The notes: a model not told the origin generated them from the letters alone. A stretch of 64,000 bases of DNA from Maribacter algicola (GCF_003933245.1 NZ_QUSX01000001.1:1240001-1304000); one strand, 5' to 3'; shown: positions 45,714 through 56,000, counted from the stretch's first letter. Numbers and translations are program-made.

Positions 45714-46703
45714 CTAATTGAATTTTACTGTCTTTAAAATTGCCTCCAGCTCGAACATATAGTCGCGTTTTTCTGTTGCTGGCGCAAAAGTGAACCCTTC
45801 CAAAACTAATTTTCTATTATTTGGCTTATCATTTATTATGTAGGTCAAAAAAGGACCTGCCATGGGATACTCGGACATTTCCCACCTTCCCCTTACCTCG
45901 GCCGCTTTTCTTCCACCTACTTCGGCAGGAAAAACATAGGGTGAAAACGCCTTTTCTGTAATCATATGGTTGTTTTTTCCAGGAATATCCTCCCCCGGAA
46001 TAAAAAGGTTTCCAATAGAGTCTCGCATGCTTACAATGTCCTGTACGAAGGTGGAGTCGTTCTCAAATGTATCCCAAGGCACACTGTAGGCAATGATATT
46101 CATGTTCCCTTTTTGAATTTGCCTATCGATCCACACAAAATTCTCCTCTTCCCTTCCTACCTTATAAACGGAAGGTACGTTGAGACTTATCCCCAATTTT
46201 TCCTGCAAGGCCTTTTCCTTGCTGAGGGATTTCAAAAACTTCTTTTGAGCCTCTGCTATCTCCAAAGCCTTATAATCCGATATAAATTCAGGGGCTTTTT
46301 CATCTAGGTTTTCAATAATTTCTTGATGGTTTCTGCCTTTTATAACACCTATCAATTGAGGTTTGGCATACATGTTACTCTTCATATGGGCTATATCCAA
46401 GGAGTCCTCCATTATATATAATACCGCCCTAGTGTTCCTAATGGAACCTGAAAAGATTTGATGTGGAATTTGCGTGATTCGAAATTGGGCTTCGTCCCAA
46501 GACAAACCCAATGCAGGAGCAGCAAAGTGTCTCCTTATATTGTCCCCAACCTCACTTTTCCAAAGATCGTTGTTGATAACCACGGTGAGCGTATTATAGG
46601 CGCCAATGGACTCTGGCAAATAATCTTGTTTTTTGCCCTCCTTACAAGAAGCAAGGGTCAAGGTAGTTATTGTTATTAAAAATAGTGCTCTAATTTTCTT
46701 CAT
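45714..46703 (-). CDS. DUF4837 family lipoprotein
   Basis: 329 residues. Signal peptide with lipobox LTLASC (Cys at residue 20), then a mature region with VVINNDLWKSEVGDNIRRHFA and the conserved GPFLTYIINDKPNNRKLVLEGF. It matches DUF4837, a Bacteroidota lipoprotein family of unknown function. It lies 14 bases downstream of the MltD-like gene in the same direction; in other flavobacteria the two are likewise adjacent, suggesting a shared role in cell wall turnover or envelope upkeep. Confidence 0.88.
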   Translation of the reverse strand: MKKIRALFLITITTLTLASCKEGKKQDYLPESIGAYNTLTVVINNDLWKSEVGDNIRRHFAAPALGLSWDEAQFRITQIPHQIFSGSIRNTRAVLYIMEDSLDIAHMKSNMYAKPQLIGVIKGRNHQEIIENLDEKAPEFISDYKALEIAEAQKKFLKSLSKEKALQEKLGISLNVPSVYKVGREEENFVWIDRQIQKGNMNIIAYSVPWDTFENDSTFVQDIVSMRDSIGNLFIPGEDIPGKNNHMITEKAFSPYVFPAEVGGRKAAEVRGRWEMSEYPMAGPFLTYIINDKPNNRKLVLEGFTFAPATEKRDYMFELEAILKTVKFN

Positions 46704-46717
46704 TTTACCTATCTAAT

Positions 46718-48349
46718 TTACGATGAACAATCGCACAGTTTCAATTTTGTGCCCGGTTTTAGGTTATTACCACTAATACCGTTCCATTCTCGTAAATTTT
46801 CGATACTAACTCCAGGATATTTTCTAGAAATCGTCCAAAGGGAATCACCGCTGCGGACTTCATGCACCTTAGAATTGCTTGAAACAGTTCCTTTTGACGG
46901 GGTGTCCTTAGGCTTCACTGCGGCCACGGGCTGCTTTCTGGGGTAAATGGTCAAACGCTGTCCAATTCTAAGATTATTGCTCCTTAAACCGTTCCATCTT
47001 TTAATTTGGCTAACCCCAACACCATATCGATCCGCAATTCTACCAAGATAGTCGCCACTACGTACCTTATATGTAATTTCACCCTCCTCAGCCTGTTTTA
47101 CAAGTTCCTGTAAAGGACTTTCCTTGCTGTTGAGTTCCTTTTCTACATGGGCATAAATAGCGGCCTCATTTGCTACGAACTTGCCCATATGGCTTATGGG
47201 CAACCTAAGGGTATAGTTCTTTCCGTCTACGTAAGGAATAGCGTTCAATTTATAGGAAGGATTTAAAATTTTAAGTTCCTCTTTTCCAATACCTACCAAT
47301 TCTGATATTTGATCGAAGGTGATAAGGCTTTTTACGTGCACGGTATCAGTTTCAAAATAGGCCCTATCCACTTTTTGGCCCTTTAGGCCATGTTCTTCCG
47401 CATATTCAAAAATATACATCGTAGCGAGAAATGCAGGTACATAGCCAGCCGTCTCCCTAGGAAGATAACTCCTGAGATTCCAGTAATTCTTATATCCCCC
47501 AGACCTTCTAATAGCCTTGTTCACATTGCCTGGGCCTGAATTATAGGCGGCAAGCGCCAAATCCCAATCCTGGAAAATTTCATACAACTTTGATAAATAT
47601 TTACAGGCTGCCTCAGTAGATTTAATGGGGTCACTGCGCTCGTCTACATAACTGGTAACGTCCAAATTATACATTTTTCCCGTTCCATACATGAACTGCC
47701 ATAAACCCGTGGCACCCACCCTAGACCTTGCCTTTGGATTCAAGGCAGATTCGACAATCGACAAATATTTCATTTCCAAAGGAATGTTGTGATTGTCCAT
47801 TTGTTGTTCAAAAAGTGGGAAATAAAACTGACTTGCGGTCAACATGCGCTGCATAAGCCCTCTTCTTCTTGTAAGAAATGATTTGATCACATTTTCAAGT
47901 GAGGGATTGTAAGCAACATTAAAAGGGGTTTTTTGATTTAATTTTTCCAAACGGAGTTTTAGTGTGTCCGTATTAAGGTCCAAAACGTAGGTTGAATCGG
48001 GTTCCAAGGTGGTGACGTCTTCATATATGGCCTCAAAAAGAGGGGCGTTCGCTATAAGTTCCTTCAACCAAAGACTGTCATATTTTGCAGCTTGGGAATG
48101 GTCGTTGAGATGGTACTTATGGGTTTGGTCAGACTTTACCAATATGAAATCGTTGTCCGGAATAGAGTCCACTGAAGAAAGGTCGATTACCTGTTCCGCC
48201 TGAAGCGTCGCAGTGTCATTTTCAACCTCAATAAAGGACAGCTCCTCCTTTTTCACAACAGTTGTTGAATTTTTTTGCTGCCCCAAGGAAATCATCGGCA
48301 ATACAAAAAAACCAAAAAGAATAATACTACGGGTGTGCAACTTCTTCAT
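46718..48349 (-). CDS. mltD: MltD-like lytic transglycosylase with two LysM domains
   Basis: 543 residues: signal peptide (1-23), a low-complexity stretch, a family 1 (SLT) lytic transglycosylase domain with catalytic Glu200 in SIVESALNPKARS and the downstream GATGLWQFM, then two LysM repeats (about 423-467 and 493-538, each beginning Val-Arg-Ser-Gly-Asp). It cleaves the MurNAc-GlcNAc bond in the periplasm, releasing anhydro-muropeptides; LysM binds glycan strands. The domain order is that of MltD. It is followed by DUF4837 at a 14-base distance. Confidence 0.95.
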   Translation of the reverse strand: MKKLHTRSIILFGFFVLPMISLGQQKNSTTVVKKEELSFIEVENDTATLQAEQVIDLSSVDSIPDNDFILVKSDQTHKYHLNDHSQAAKYDSLWLKELIANAPLFEAIYEDVTTLEPDSTYVLDLNTDTLKLRLEKLNQKTPFNVAYNPSLENVIKSFLTRRRGLMQRMLTASQFYFPLFEQQMDNHNIPLEMKYLSIVESALNPKARSRVGATGLWQFMYGTGKMYNLDVTSYVDERSDPIKSTEAACKYLSKLYEIFQDWDLALAAYNSGPGNVNKAIRRSGGYKNYWNLRSYLPRETAGYVPAFLATMYIFEYAEEHGLKGQKVDRAYFETDTVHVKSLITFDQISELVGIGKEELKILNPSYKLNAIPYVDGKNYTLRLPISHMGKFVANEAAIYAHVEKELNSKESPLQELVKQAEEGEITYKVRSGDYLGRIADRYGVGVSQIKRWNGLRSNNLRIGQRLTIYPRKQPVAAVKPKDTPSKGTVSSNSKVHEVRSGDSLWTISRKYPGVSIENLREWNGISGNNLKPGTKLKLCDCSS

Positions 48350-48467
48350 AGGGCGTAAAATTTCTTAGCGGGACTAACGAAAATCGTACATTTTTCCTTT
48401 AGAATAAAATTTTCTTTCTTAAAATGTAGATTACTTCGATAAACTCCGTTAATCGATAACGCCCTGT

Positions 48468-49658
48468 CTAGTCGTTTATTGCAGCGATTCCTGGCAAGGT
48501 CTTTCCTTCAAGGCTCTCCAGCATGGCCCCTCCTCCGGTAGAGACATAGCTTACTTTGTCCTCAAAGCCAAATTGTTTGACGGCGGCAACGGAATCACCA
48601 CCCCCAACAAGGGAAAAAGCACCGTTTTGGGTAGCCTCATCAATGAAATTTCCAATAGCTATGGTTCCCTTGGCGAAGGCATCCATTTCAAAAACCCCAA
48701 CTGGCCCGTTCCAAAGGATTGTTTTGGCCCCTAAAATCACTTTTTTGAAGATTTCCAATGTTTTGGGCCCGGCATCCAAACCCTGCCACCCATTTGGTAT
48801 TTTATCAACATCCAAAACCTTGGTGTTGGCGTTTGGGCTAAAATCATCGGCAGCGAGCACGTCTACCGGCAAATGTACATTTACGCCCTTTTCTTTGGCC
48901 TGTTTTAAGATGTCCAAGGCCAAATCCATTTTATCGTCCTCGCAAATGGAATCGCCCACGCCGCCTCCTTGTGCCTTTACAAACGTATAGGTCATACCCC
49001 CACCAATGATTAAATCATCAACCTTATCAAGTATGTTTTCTATAATGGTAATTTTGGAAGAGACCTTTGCGCCGCCCAAAATGGCCAAAACAGGTTTTTC
49101 CCCTGTTTGCATCACCTTTTCAATGGCATCGATTTCATTGGCCAATAAATATCCAAAGCACTTCGCCCCTGGGAAAAACTTGGCCACAATGGTCGTGGAG
49201 GCATGTGCCCTGTGGGCGGTACCAAAGGCATCGTTTACATAGATGTCCCCCAATTTCGACAGCTTTTCAGCGAAAGCTTCATCACCCTTCTCCTCCTCAT
49301 TGTGATATCTAAGGTTTTCCAGTAAAAGCACTTCTCCGCTTTTTAAATCGGAAACCGCCTTTTCAGCCTTTTCACCAATACAGTCGTCCACAAATTTGAC
49401 GGAAACACCAATTACATCAGATACCTTGGAACAGATATGTTTAAGCGATAAATCAGGGTTTTTTTCACCATTGGGCCTTCCCAAGTGGCTCATCAATACC
49501 GCGCTTCCTCCATCTTCCAAAACTTTTATGATGGTGGGTTTTGCAGCCTCAATCCTATTTGCGTCCGTGACTTTAAAGTTTTCGTTCAAAGGAACATTGA
49601 AGTCCACCCTTATCAATGCTTTTTTATTTTCAAAATTGTAGTCGTCTAATATTTTCAT
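48468..49658 (-). CDS. pgk: phosphoglycerate kinase
   Basis: 396 residues from the ATG at 49658 (MKILDDYNF); the frame extends 27 bases upstream, but the family start and the -7 box position favour this one. Motifs [18 protein letters not shown], the ATP-site region GGAKVSSKI and the C-terminal [17 protein letters not shown] are all intact. It interconverts 1,3-bisphosphoglycerate and ADP with 3-phosphoglycerate and ATP. Cytoplasmic glycolytic housekeeping gene, apparently monocistronic. Confidence 0.97.
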   Translation of the reverse strand: MKILDDYNFENKKALIRVDFNVPLNENFKVTDANRIEAAKPTIIKVLEDGGSAVLMSHLGRPNGEKNPDLSLKHICSKVSDVIGVSVKFVDDCIGEKAEKAVSDLKSGEVLLLENLRYHNEEEKGDEAFAEKLSKLGDIYVNDAFGTAHRAHASTTIVAKFFPGAKCFGYLLANEIDAIEKVMQTGEKPVLAILGGAKVSSKITIIENILDKVDDLIIGGGMTYTFVKAQGGGVGDSICEDDKMDLALDILKQAKEKGVNVHLPVDVLAADDFSPNANTKVLDVDKIPNGWQGLDAGPKTLEIFKKVILGAKTILWNGPVGVFEMDAFAKGTIAIGNFIDEATQNGAFSLVGGGDSVAAVKQFGFEDKVSYVSTGGGAMLESLEGKTLPGIAAIND

Positions 49659-49682
49659 GGAATGATGCTTTTGAATGAAAGG

Positions 49683-49690
49683 CAAATGTA
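49683..49690 (-). promoter_or_regulatory. candidate -7 box for pgk
   Basis: The minus strand reads TACATTTG (TAnnTTTG) 24 bases before the pgk ATG. It is the same octamer as upstream of tatA and the SLC13 gene. Confidence 0.45.
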
Positions 49691-49759
49691 AAGATTAATA
49701 GGTGTAGTTAAAACCCTGCCCCAGAAATTATCTTTATTCTTTCCTGCACCAAAAACTAC

Positions 49760-49767
49760 TATATTTG
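49760..49767 (+). promoter_or_regulatory. candidate -7 box for holB
   Basis: TATATTTG (TAnnTTTG) ends five bases before the holB ATG, implying a nearly leaderless message, as for the M23 gene. No -33 TTG at normal spacing. Confidence 0.4.
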
Positions 49768-49772
49768 AGGCC

Positions 49773-50936
49773 ATGCTATTTAAGGACGTTTTAGGGCTTT
49801 CCCATATAAAGAACCATCTCACTTCCAGTGCAGATGCAAGGAGGGTTCCACATGCCCAATTATTCGTAGGACCGGAAGGTTCAGGTACTTTGCTTATGGC
49901 ATTAGCCTACGCGCAATATTTGATTTGTGGAAACTCAAATGGCGAAAATGAAGGAGGTAGTGCTTCCTGCAACCTAAAATTCAATTCCTTTTCCCACCCA
50001 GATGTCCATTTTGCCTTTCCGGTAGCGAATACGGAGCAAGCCAAAAAACATGCCGTTAGTGACAATTTCATAAGGGAATGGCGTGATTTTTTATCGGAAC
50101 AACCGTATGGAAATCTTTTTGATTGGTACCGATTGATAGATATAGAAAAAAAACAGGGCCAGATCGGTGTGGACGAGGCCAAGGAGATTGTAAAAAAACT
50201 GTCCCTCAAATCATACGAGGGAGGCTATAAGATTATGATTGTCTGGATGGCCGAGAAGTTGAATAACGCAGCCTCAAACAAACTGTTGAAATTAATAGAG
50301 GAACCCCCCGAAAAAACGGTCTTTCTATTGCTTTGCCAGGATGAGGAGCAAATTCTTCAGACCATACGTTCCAGGTGTCAGATTTTACATTTCCCGCCGT
50401 TGGCGGAAGACGTTATTGCCGATGCGCTGCTCAAAAAAGGGGCGTCCCAGCAAGAGGCGATGCAAATCTCCCACGAAGCCAATGGAAACTTCAACAAGGC
50501 GCTTGACCTTTTGAACAAGGACTCGGAAGATCTGGTGTTCGAAAAGTGGTTCGTGCAATGGGTGCGCAGTGCCTTTAAAGCGAAAGGAAACAAAGCCGCA
50601 ATCCATGAATTACTATTGTGGAGCGATGAATTGGCAAAAACCGGAAGGGAAACCCAAAAAAAATTTCTTTACTATTGTATTATGGTAATGCGACAAGCGA
50701 TGCTTTTGAATTACGGAGTGCATGAACTTGCCTATATGAAGGTACATGTCGATGGCTTCCAGTTTGAAAAATTCGCGCCCTTTGTCCATGAAAACAATAT
50801 TTTGGAAATAACCAAAGAACTGGAAGAGGCCATTTACCACATTGAAAGAAATGGCAATGCCAAGATCATATTTACGGACCTATCCATTCGACTTACAAGG
50901 CTACTTCATAAAAAACCGACAAAAATACCTTCTTGA
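49773..50936 (+). CDS. holB: DNA polymerase III subunit delta'
   Basis: 387 residues. N-terminal AAA+ domain (LGLSHIKNHL, HAQLFVGPEGSGTLLMALA), the conserved LNNAASNKLLKLIEEPPEKTVFLL segment and the arginine finger region IRSRCQ. The P-loop reads GPEGSGTL, so the Walker A lysine is replaced by threonine; delta' is known to lack ATPase activity, so this is expected. It is part of the clamp loader that assembles the sliding clamp. Its stop overlaps the start of the DoxX-like gene (TGATG). Confidence 0.93.
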   Translation: MLFKDVLGLSHIKNHLTSSADARRVPHAQLFVGPEGSGTLLMALAYAQYLICGNSNGENEGGSASCNLKFNSFSHPDVHFAFPVANTEQAKKHAVSDNFIREWRDFLSEQPYGNLFDWYRLIDIEKKQGQIGVDEAKEIVKKLSLKSYEGGYKIMIVWMAEKLNNAASNKLLKLIEEPPEKTVFLLLCQDEEQILQTIRSRCQILHFPPLAEDVIADALLKKGASQQEAMQISHEANGNFNKALDLLNKDSEDLVFEKWFVQWVRSAFKAKGNKAAIHELLLWSDELAKTGRETQKKFLYYCIMVMRQAMLLNYGVHELAYMKVHVDGFQFEKFAPFVHENNILEITKELEEAIYHIERNGNAKIIFTDLSIRLTRLLHKKPTKIPS

Positions 50937-51334
50937 TGGAAACAATACACGAATACGCTTCAGAGCTTATTTTGCTTCTTTTTTTGGCCTTGACCTTTTT
51001 ACAAAGCGGAGCTGATAAAATATTCGATTGGAAGGGCAATATAGGATGGTTAAAAGGTCACTTTTCAAAAACGCCGTTCAAGAATTCCGTTCCTTTACTA
51101 GTGGTAATTATCCTGGTGTTGGAACTAATTACGGGAATTGCCTCATTAATGGGCATTTATGGAATCCTAAGTTCCCAAAACACATCCATGGCTTTTTGGG
51201 GTGCTCTTTTGGGCTGTATCACCCTTTTGATGTTGTTGTTAGGGCAACGGGTAGCAAAGGACTATGACGGGGCCAGGACGATAGTGATATATCTCATGCC
51301 CACCGTTTTTCTGTTGTTTCTTCTACAGAATTAA
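50936..51334 (+). CDS. DoxX-like small integral membrane protein
   Basis: 132 residues with four hydrophobic spans, opening EYASELILLLFLALTFLQSGADKIFDW; the QSGxDK(I/L)xD region of the first span is DoxX-like. The ATG at 50936 overlaps the holB stop (TGATG), so it is translationally coupled; a TTG three bases earlier is less likely. DoxX relatives are quinone- or thiol-associated membrane proteins, but function is unknown here. A terminator lies immediately after the stop. Confidence 0.75.
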   Translation: METIHEYASELILLLFLALTFLQSGADKIFDWKGNIGWLKGHFSKTPFKNSVPLLVVIILVLELITGIASLMGIYGILSSQNTSMAFWGALLGCITLLMLLLGQRVAKDYDGARTIVIYLMPTVFLLFLLQN

Positions 51335-51360
51335 AAAACCTCCCAAGAATAGGAGGTTTT
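51335..51360 (+). terminator. terminator after DoxX-like gene
   Basis: Perfect stem AAAACCTCC (51335-51343) and GGAGGTTTT (51352-51360), loop of eight bases, starting directly after the stop. The right arm ends where the tRNA-Cys 3' CCA (minus strand) begins. Confidence 0.85.
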
Positions 51361-51362
51361 GG

Positions 51363-51433
51363 AGGCATCGAGCGGATTCGAACCGCTGTACAAGCTTTTG
51401 CAGAGCTCTGCCTAGCCACTCGGCCACGATGCC
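51363..51433 (-). tRNA. tRNA-Cys (GCA)
   Basis: On the minus strand the acceptor arms GGCATCG and CGATGCC pair perfectly. The D arm is GCC...GGC, the anticodon stem GAGCT/AGCTT has one G-U pair, the seven-base loop CTGCAAA gives anticodon GCA, and the T arm is AGCGG-TTCGAAT-CCGCT. A four-base variable region is present. The discriminator is U, followed by an encoded CCA (complement of 51360-51362). All conserved features are in place, so it should be functional. A degenerate second copy lies 128 bases upstream on the same strand. Confidence 0.96.
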
Positions 51434-51507
51434 CTTTTTTAAAATGATTGCAAATTTAATAAAAAATAATCCTTTTGTTTTAAAGGAAACGAAGTTTGTT
51501 TGAAATA

Positions 51508-51553
51508 ATAGACCCATGGCCGCTCTATCATGGATCTATCAGAATTTATTCTG
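51508..51553. repeat. two adjacent inverted repeats between tRNA-Cys copies
   Basis: Arms ATAGACCCATG (51508-51518) and CATGGATCTAT (51529-51539) pair with one wobble, and CAGAAT/ATTCTG (51540-51553) forms a second small stem. They lie in an otherwise AT-rich spacer. Possibly processing or termination structures; no T tract of normal length. Confidence 0.35.
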
Positions 51554-51560
51554 CTTTTGA

Positions 51561-51630
51561 GGCATCGAGTGGATTAGAACCAGTATAAAACTCTTGCAGG
51601 AGTTCCGCCTTCCCGTTCGGCCACAATGCC
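51561..51630 (-). pseudogene. degenerate tRNA-Cys copy
   Basis: On the minus strand it aligns along its whole length with the intact tRNA-Cys (same 70-base core, acceptor arms GGCATTG/CGATGCC with one wobble, GCA triplet in the loop). Damage: the anticodon loop has eight bases (CCTGCAAG), the variable loop is one base short, the T stem has a C-C mismatch (ACTGG/CCACT), and the T loop is TTCTAAT in place of TTCGAAT. No encoded CCA. It looks like a decaying tandem duplicate lying seven bases after folB. Function as a tRNA is unlikely. Confidence 0.75.
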
Positions 51631-51636
51631 ATTATC

Positions 51637-51999
51637 CTATTTTCCTCTCTTGAGCGATAATTCTACCAGCACCTTTTGCACATCGCCGTTTATGGGCGGG
51701 TTTACCTTGGCAACTGAAATTCTAGCTTTTTTTACCATTGGGAGTTCCTTAAAAATACGGTCCCCTATTCTTTTGGCCACATGTTCCAATAATTTGGAGG
51801 GAATGCCCATTTCCTCCACCACAATTCTGTTTATATGGACGTAGTCCACAGTGTCCTTCAGTGCATCGGATACGATGGCTTTGGAGAGGTCTGCCTTGAC
51901 TTCAACATTTACCAAATAATCGCTTCCGATTTTTGTTTCCTCAGAAAGACACCCGTGATATGCATATACCCTAATGTTATCTACCCTAATAATCCCCAT
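51637..51999 (-). CDS. folB: dihydroneopterin aldolase
   Basis: 120 residues, normal FolB length: VDNIRVYAYHGCLSEETKIGSDYLVNVEV at the start, the catalytic-site segment IPSKLLEHVAKRI, and the C-terminal VAKVNPPINGDVQKVLVEL with the pterin-binding region. It converts dihydroneopterin to 6-hydroxymethyl-dihydropterin plus glycolaldehyde in folate synthesis. Cytoplasmic, octameric in known members. A good promoter (TTG, 18 bases, TAAGTTTG) precedes it; the tRNA-Cys copies lie downstream on the same strand and could be co-transcribed. Confidence 0.95.
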   Translation of the reverse strand: MGIIRVDNIRVYAYHGCLSEETKIGSDYLVNVEVKADLSKAIVSDALKDTVDYVHINRIVVEEMGIPSKLLEHVAKRIGDRIFKELPMVKKARISVAKVNPPINGDVQKVLVELSLKRGK

Positions 52000-52021
52000 G
52001 ATCCAATTATTGATTCGATCA

Positions 52022-52050
52022 CAAACTTAAAACAAAGATGGGTAAATCAA
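52022..52050 (-). promoter_or_regulatory. promoter of folB
   Basis: The minus strand reads TTG (52050-52048), 18 bases, TAAGTTTG (52029-52022), matching Bacteroidota -33/-7 elements, with the ATG 22 bases further on. The -33 overlaps the last codon of the sprF-like gene. Confidence 0.6.
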
Positions 52051-53003
52051 TAGGTACACCTACAATTGCTGATACCTTGGAATAGATCCACACCAATGGT
52101 AACTACATGGGTACCTGTACTATAGCCTAAAATCTCGTTCAAGATTATCTGATAGGAGTATCCAAAATAAAAGTTGCTTTTCTTTAACCCTAGTATCGGT
52201 GCTATATAGAGCGGGTTTCCAATCTGGTCGTTCAAGAACCTGTAGGTAACCCCGGCGTAGTAGTAGTCCTCAAAATCGTACCATCTGAACTTTACGTTCA
52301 AATCCGTTTCGGAACGTCCATCGCTTTCAAAAATCTTGAACAACATAGAGGGTTCAATTTCCAAATTGCTTGTTCTGCTTTTGGTATATCTGTAGCCCGT
52401 ATACACATAATAGTTTCTCAATTCATTGGGCTCGTCTATATCAAACGTAAGGTCTCTTGGGTCTTTGTCCAAAATATTGGAAGCATTTGCGGCAAAGTAA
52501 AACTTGTCATATCGATACAAAACCCCCACATCAAAGTTGTGGTTGGTCGTTTGCCTGTTGTTTACGATTCCATTATCGGGAAAGTCGATAAGATTGAACT
52601 GATCAATGTCGATATTGAACTGGTTGAAATTATAGGAAAGACCAAAGGATAGAAACTCGTCCTCATAGCGGTCCAAGGTAAGGTGGTGGGCAAAAGAAAC
52701 CCTGGCGCCCCTTTGCTTGGTATATCCGTTTGAATCGTTATATAAAAACACGCCCACCCCGGATTTTTCCCCAATCCGCATATCTGCGGCCAAGGATTGT
52801 GTCCTGGGGGCATCCTTGATGCCTACCCACTGTGCCAAACCATTGAGCCGTATCTTAACATGGTCTCCAATCCCTGCATAGGTGGGGGCCAGTACAAACG
52901 GGTTATCCGCAAGATACTGGGAGAGCTGTGGGGAATTAAGTTCTTGACCTCTTACGAATAAGGCGCTTGTGATAAGTGCTAAGGTCAATAATCTCTTAAA
53001 CAT
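52047..53003 (-). CDS. sprF: PorP/SprF family type IX secretion membrane protein
   Basis: 318 residues: signal peptide (1-19), then a beta-barrel with the family opening LNSPQLSQYLADNPFVLAPTYAG and the RLNGLAQWVGIKDAP pattern, many alternating aromatic strands and a C-terminal Cys-rich tail. PorP/SprF proteins are outer membrane partners needed for delivery or surface anchoring of the neighbouring SprB-like adhesin through the T9SS. The start is 17 bases after the stop of the giant gene, so both are in one operon. Genomes carry several paralogues; exact identity to Flavobacterium johnsoniae SprF is assumed from the SprB pairing. Confidence 0.9.
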   Translation of the reverse strand: MFKRLLTLALITSALFVRGQELNSPQLSQYLADNPFVLAPTYAGIGDHVKIRLNGLAQWVGIKDAPRTQSLAADMRIGEKSGVGVFLYNDSNGYTKQRGARVSFAHHLTLDRYEDEFLSFGLSYNFNQFNIDIDQFNLIDFPDNGIVNNRQTTNHNFDVGVLYRYDKFYFAANASNILDKDPRDLTFDIDEPNELRNYYVYTGYRYTKSRTSNLEIEPSMLFKIFESDGRSETDLNVKFRWYDFEDYYYAGVTYRFLNDQIGNPLYIAPILGLKKSNFYFGYSYQIILNEILGYSTGTHVVTIGVDLFQGISNCRCTY

Positions 53004-53020
53004 AGTATTTAGGTTAAGTT

Positions 53021-56000
53021 TTATCTATATAAAGTGAAATGGCCAACAAATTCCCTACTATCTTCCTCCCCGTTCAATTGAATGACGTACCAGTAATCTC
53101 CGGTTGGTAATTCCTTGCCTTCGTATCTTCCATCCCATCCCTTGGCATCATGGGCCTGTCTGGAAACCACTCTACCATAACGGTCATAAATCTTTATTAG
53201 TATATCCGGGAATTGCTGAATATTTTTTGGAATCCAGAAGTCGTTTTCACCATCACCATCCGGAGTAAAGAAGTTAGGAATATCGACGTCAATGAATTCC
53301 ATGAAGATGCTGGCAATCATCTCACATCCGTTTTGGTCCACTACCCTAACCTCGTACGTATCCGTCCTCATAATGTAGAACGTATTGTCGTTTCCATTGT
53401 CAACACCATCAAAATAATAGGTGTATTCTGGACTACCTCCCTCGGCAATTGCCGTTATCTCGTTTAGGCTTCGTTGTTCAAGTAGCAGGGTCAAAGGTTC
53501 AAAACTTTCAATGGTGAAGTCTACCGTAACCAAACAGCCATTTGAATGCGCAATGGTGATATAGTGGTTTCCTGGAGCAATGTTCCTAAAGTCTGGGTTG
53601 AGTTGCAGCGCAGAAGCATCCGTACTATCCAATGCGTACATCACATCCCCAATGAGGCTTTCATCCTCCAAGGTGATGTTCACGTAATTGTCCGGAAGGT
53701 CTCCCGTACACACATAAACAGGTTCAACCGTGGCGTTAAGATTCACACCTGGTTCTATATCCACGACCACATTGGTCTCACAGCCATTGGCATCCCTAAC
53801 GAAAATCAAATAGTTGCCGGCGGCCATATCCGTAAAGTCGATTCTACCCTGAACAAAATCCGCATCGTCATTTGAATTCAGTGCGGTGCTATATGGAGCT
53901 GTACCTCCTGTTATGCTGAGAGATATAGCTCCATCCTGACTGTCCACGCAAATTTCTGGAGTAGCGGTAGCATTCACCATTAACATAGATGGTTCAGTAA
54001 TCGTATACTCCAAATACTCGAAACAACCATTTTGATCTTGGGCTATCACTATGTAATCTCCTGGTTCCAAATCTGTAAACGTATTTACGGTGTCGAACTG
54101 GTTCAAGTTGGGGGAAATCGCGTATTGATATCCACCGGAACCGCCAGAAAGCGTAACTGTAATACTACCGTTTCCTTCTCCTTCACAGGTTACATTGACT
54201 ACCTCATCAACATAGGTCAATGGAACAGGTTCCGTAATGATAACCTCCTCTGGCAACGTGGTACAATCCTCACTTGTCACAGAGACATAATACGTGCCTG
54301 CAGGCAGATTTCTAAATTCGCCAATGGATGTTGGACCGGCAATTCTTGAGGCAACGCTTAAGGAAGCATCGGTAAACAACTCGAACTGATAGTTGCCAAG
54401 CCCTCCAAAAGCATCGGCATAGATAATGGCTGTACTTTCGCCCGTACAATTGATATAGGCAGCAGATTGGTCCACCAACAGCACCAATGGGTCGATCATG
54501 TCTTCCGTAATTGCATTCGATTGAACTGCATCACAACCATTAACAGCGTCCCTTACAAAGTACTGGTAGGTGCCCGCTCCTAGTGTTCCGGTTGCAGGTA
54601 ATCCCATTGGATTGCTTGTCATTGGCATAAATGTGATACCGTCCGCACTGTACTCGTAGCTTCCACTTCCTCCTGTAGCGGTAAGTTCAAACTCCGCACC
54701 GGTAGCACAGGTCAATGGATCGGTCCGTATCAATTGAGCTCTTACCGGAGTAGGTTCTATGATTTCTACCGTGTTGGTAGTCACGTCACATTCCCAGCCA
54801 TCAGTAACCGTTATACTATAGATGCCTGTTCCCAAATCGTTGAAATTAGGGCTTAGTTGCGACGCCGTAGAGAAAAGAATCGTCGTTCCGTCCGCATCAA
54901 TATAGTTCAAGATATATTCATAAGAACCGCTTCCTCCGGCAACCGTTATATTTGCGGTAACCGTAGCGCCCATATCGCCATAACATGCCAAATTGGTCAC
55001 TAATGGAGTGGCGTTTGCAACTATGGGTGTCGCGGGGTCAAGTACCACCGCATCCGTATAAACACAACCTGCTTGGTCCGTTACCGTAATGTCATAGGTA
55101 CCCGCGGAAAGACCGTTGAACACATTTGCATACACATTGTTTTCAGTAAACGTATTGGTTCCATTGGTGATGGAAATGGTATATGGTCCAAACCCACCTT
55201 CTGGAACTACACGAATTTCGCCCCTATCGTTGGTACAAGTTGGCTGGGATAGAACGTCCACAACGGCCGTCAGTGCCATATCCGGAGAAGCTATGGTGAC
55301 CATATTGGTATCTTCGGAACAGAAAGGAACATCCGTTTCCGTAATTGTGACGTAATAATTGCCACCGGAAAGACCTCCAACAACCCTAGGGTTGACGGAC
55401 GTATCCGTACTCACCACTCCGCCAACAGGGTTACCTGCAGCATCGAATATTTGATAATTGTAATTCCCTGTGTACCCTGTGATGTTTATTTCCAATTCAC
55501 CATTGGAATCTCCAAAACATGTAACCGGAGTAACTGCAGTGGCTGTAGCCCTAATGAAGTCATACGGTTCTACATTGTAGGCGGGCGTATCAAAATAACA
55601 TCCTGTGTCCACATCGGTTACCCTAAATGTGTATGAACCCGTTGTCAATAGATCAAAAGTAGCCGTGGTGGCCGTAAACCCTGTTTGTACTGCATTTGTA
55701 TTTCCTATAGGCAATAACTCGTACATATAATTATGTGCCAAACCATTGTCCGAAACCGTAATGGTAACCGTTTCATCATTTGTACACGTGATGTCCACAT
55801 CTGTAGAAACCAATGCCGTAAATCTATTGATTGGCTGAATGGTGACGATATCCGTTGCGATACATCCATTGGCATCCCTAACATAGACCGTGATATTTTG
55901 CACCGTACCGTTGTCAGCGATATTGAACGTATTGGCAGATTGGTAGGTTACATTATCCAAACTATATAGATAAGGTGCAGTTCCCGATGGGCCGATTGGT

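Noticed and set aside
48009-49641. Plus-strand frames opposite mltD and pgk
   Set aside because: Antisense shadows of well-recognised genes with no independent support.
49773-50936. Altered P-loop of holB (Thr for Lys) as a sign of decay
   Set aside because: The delta' subunit normally lacks a working ATPase site, so this is expected.
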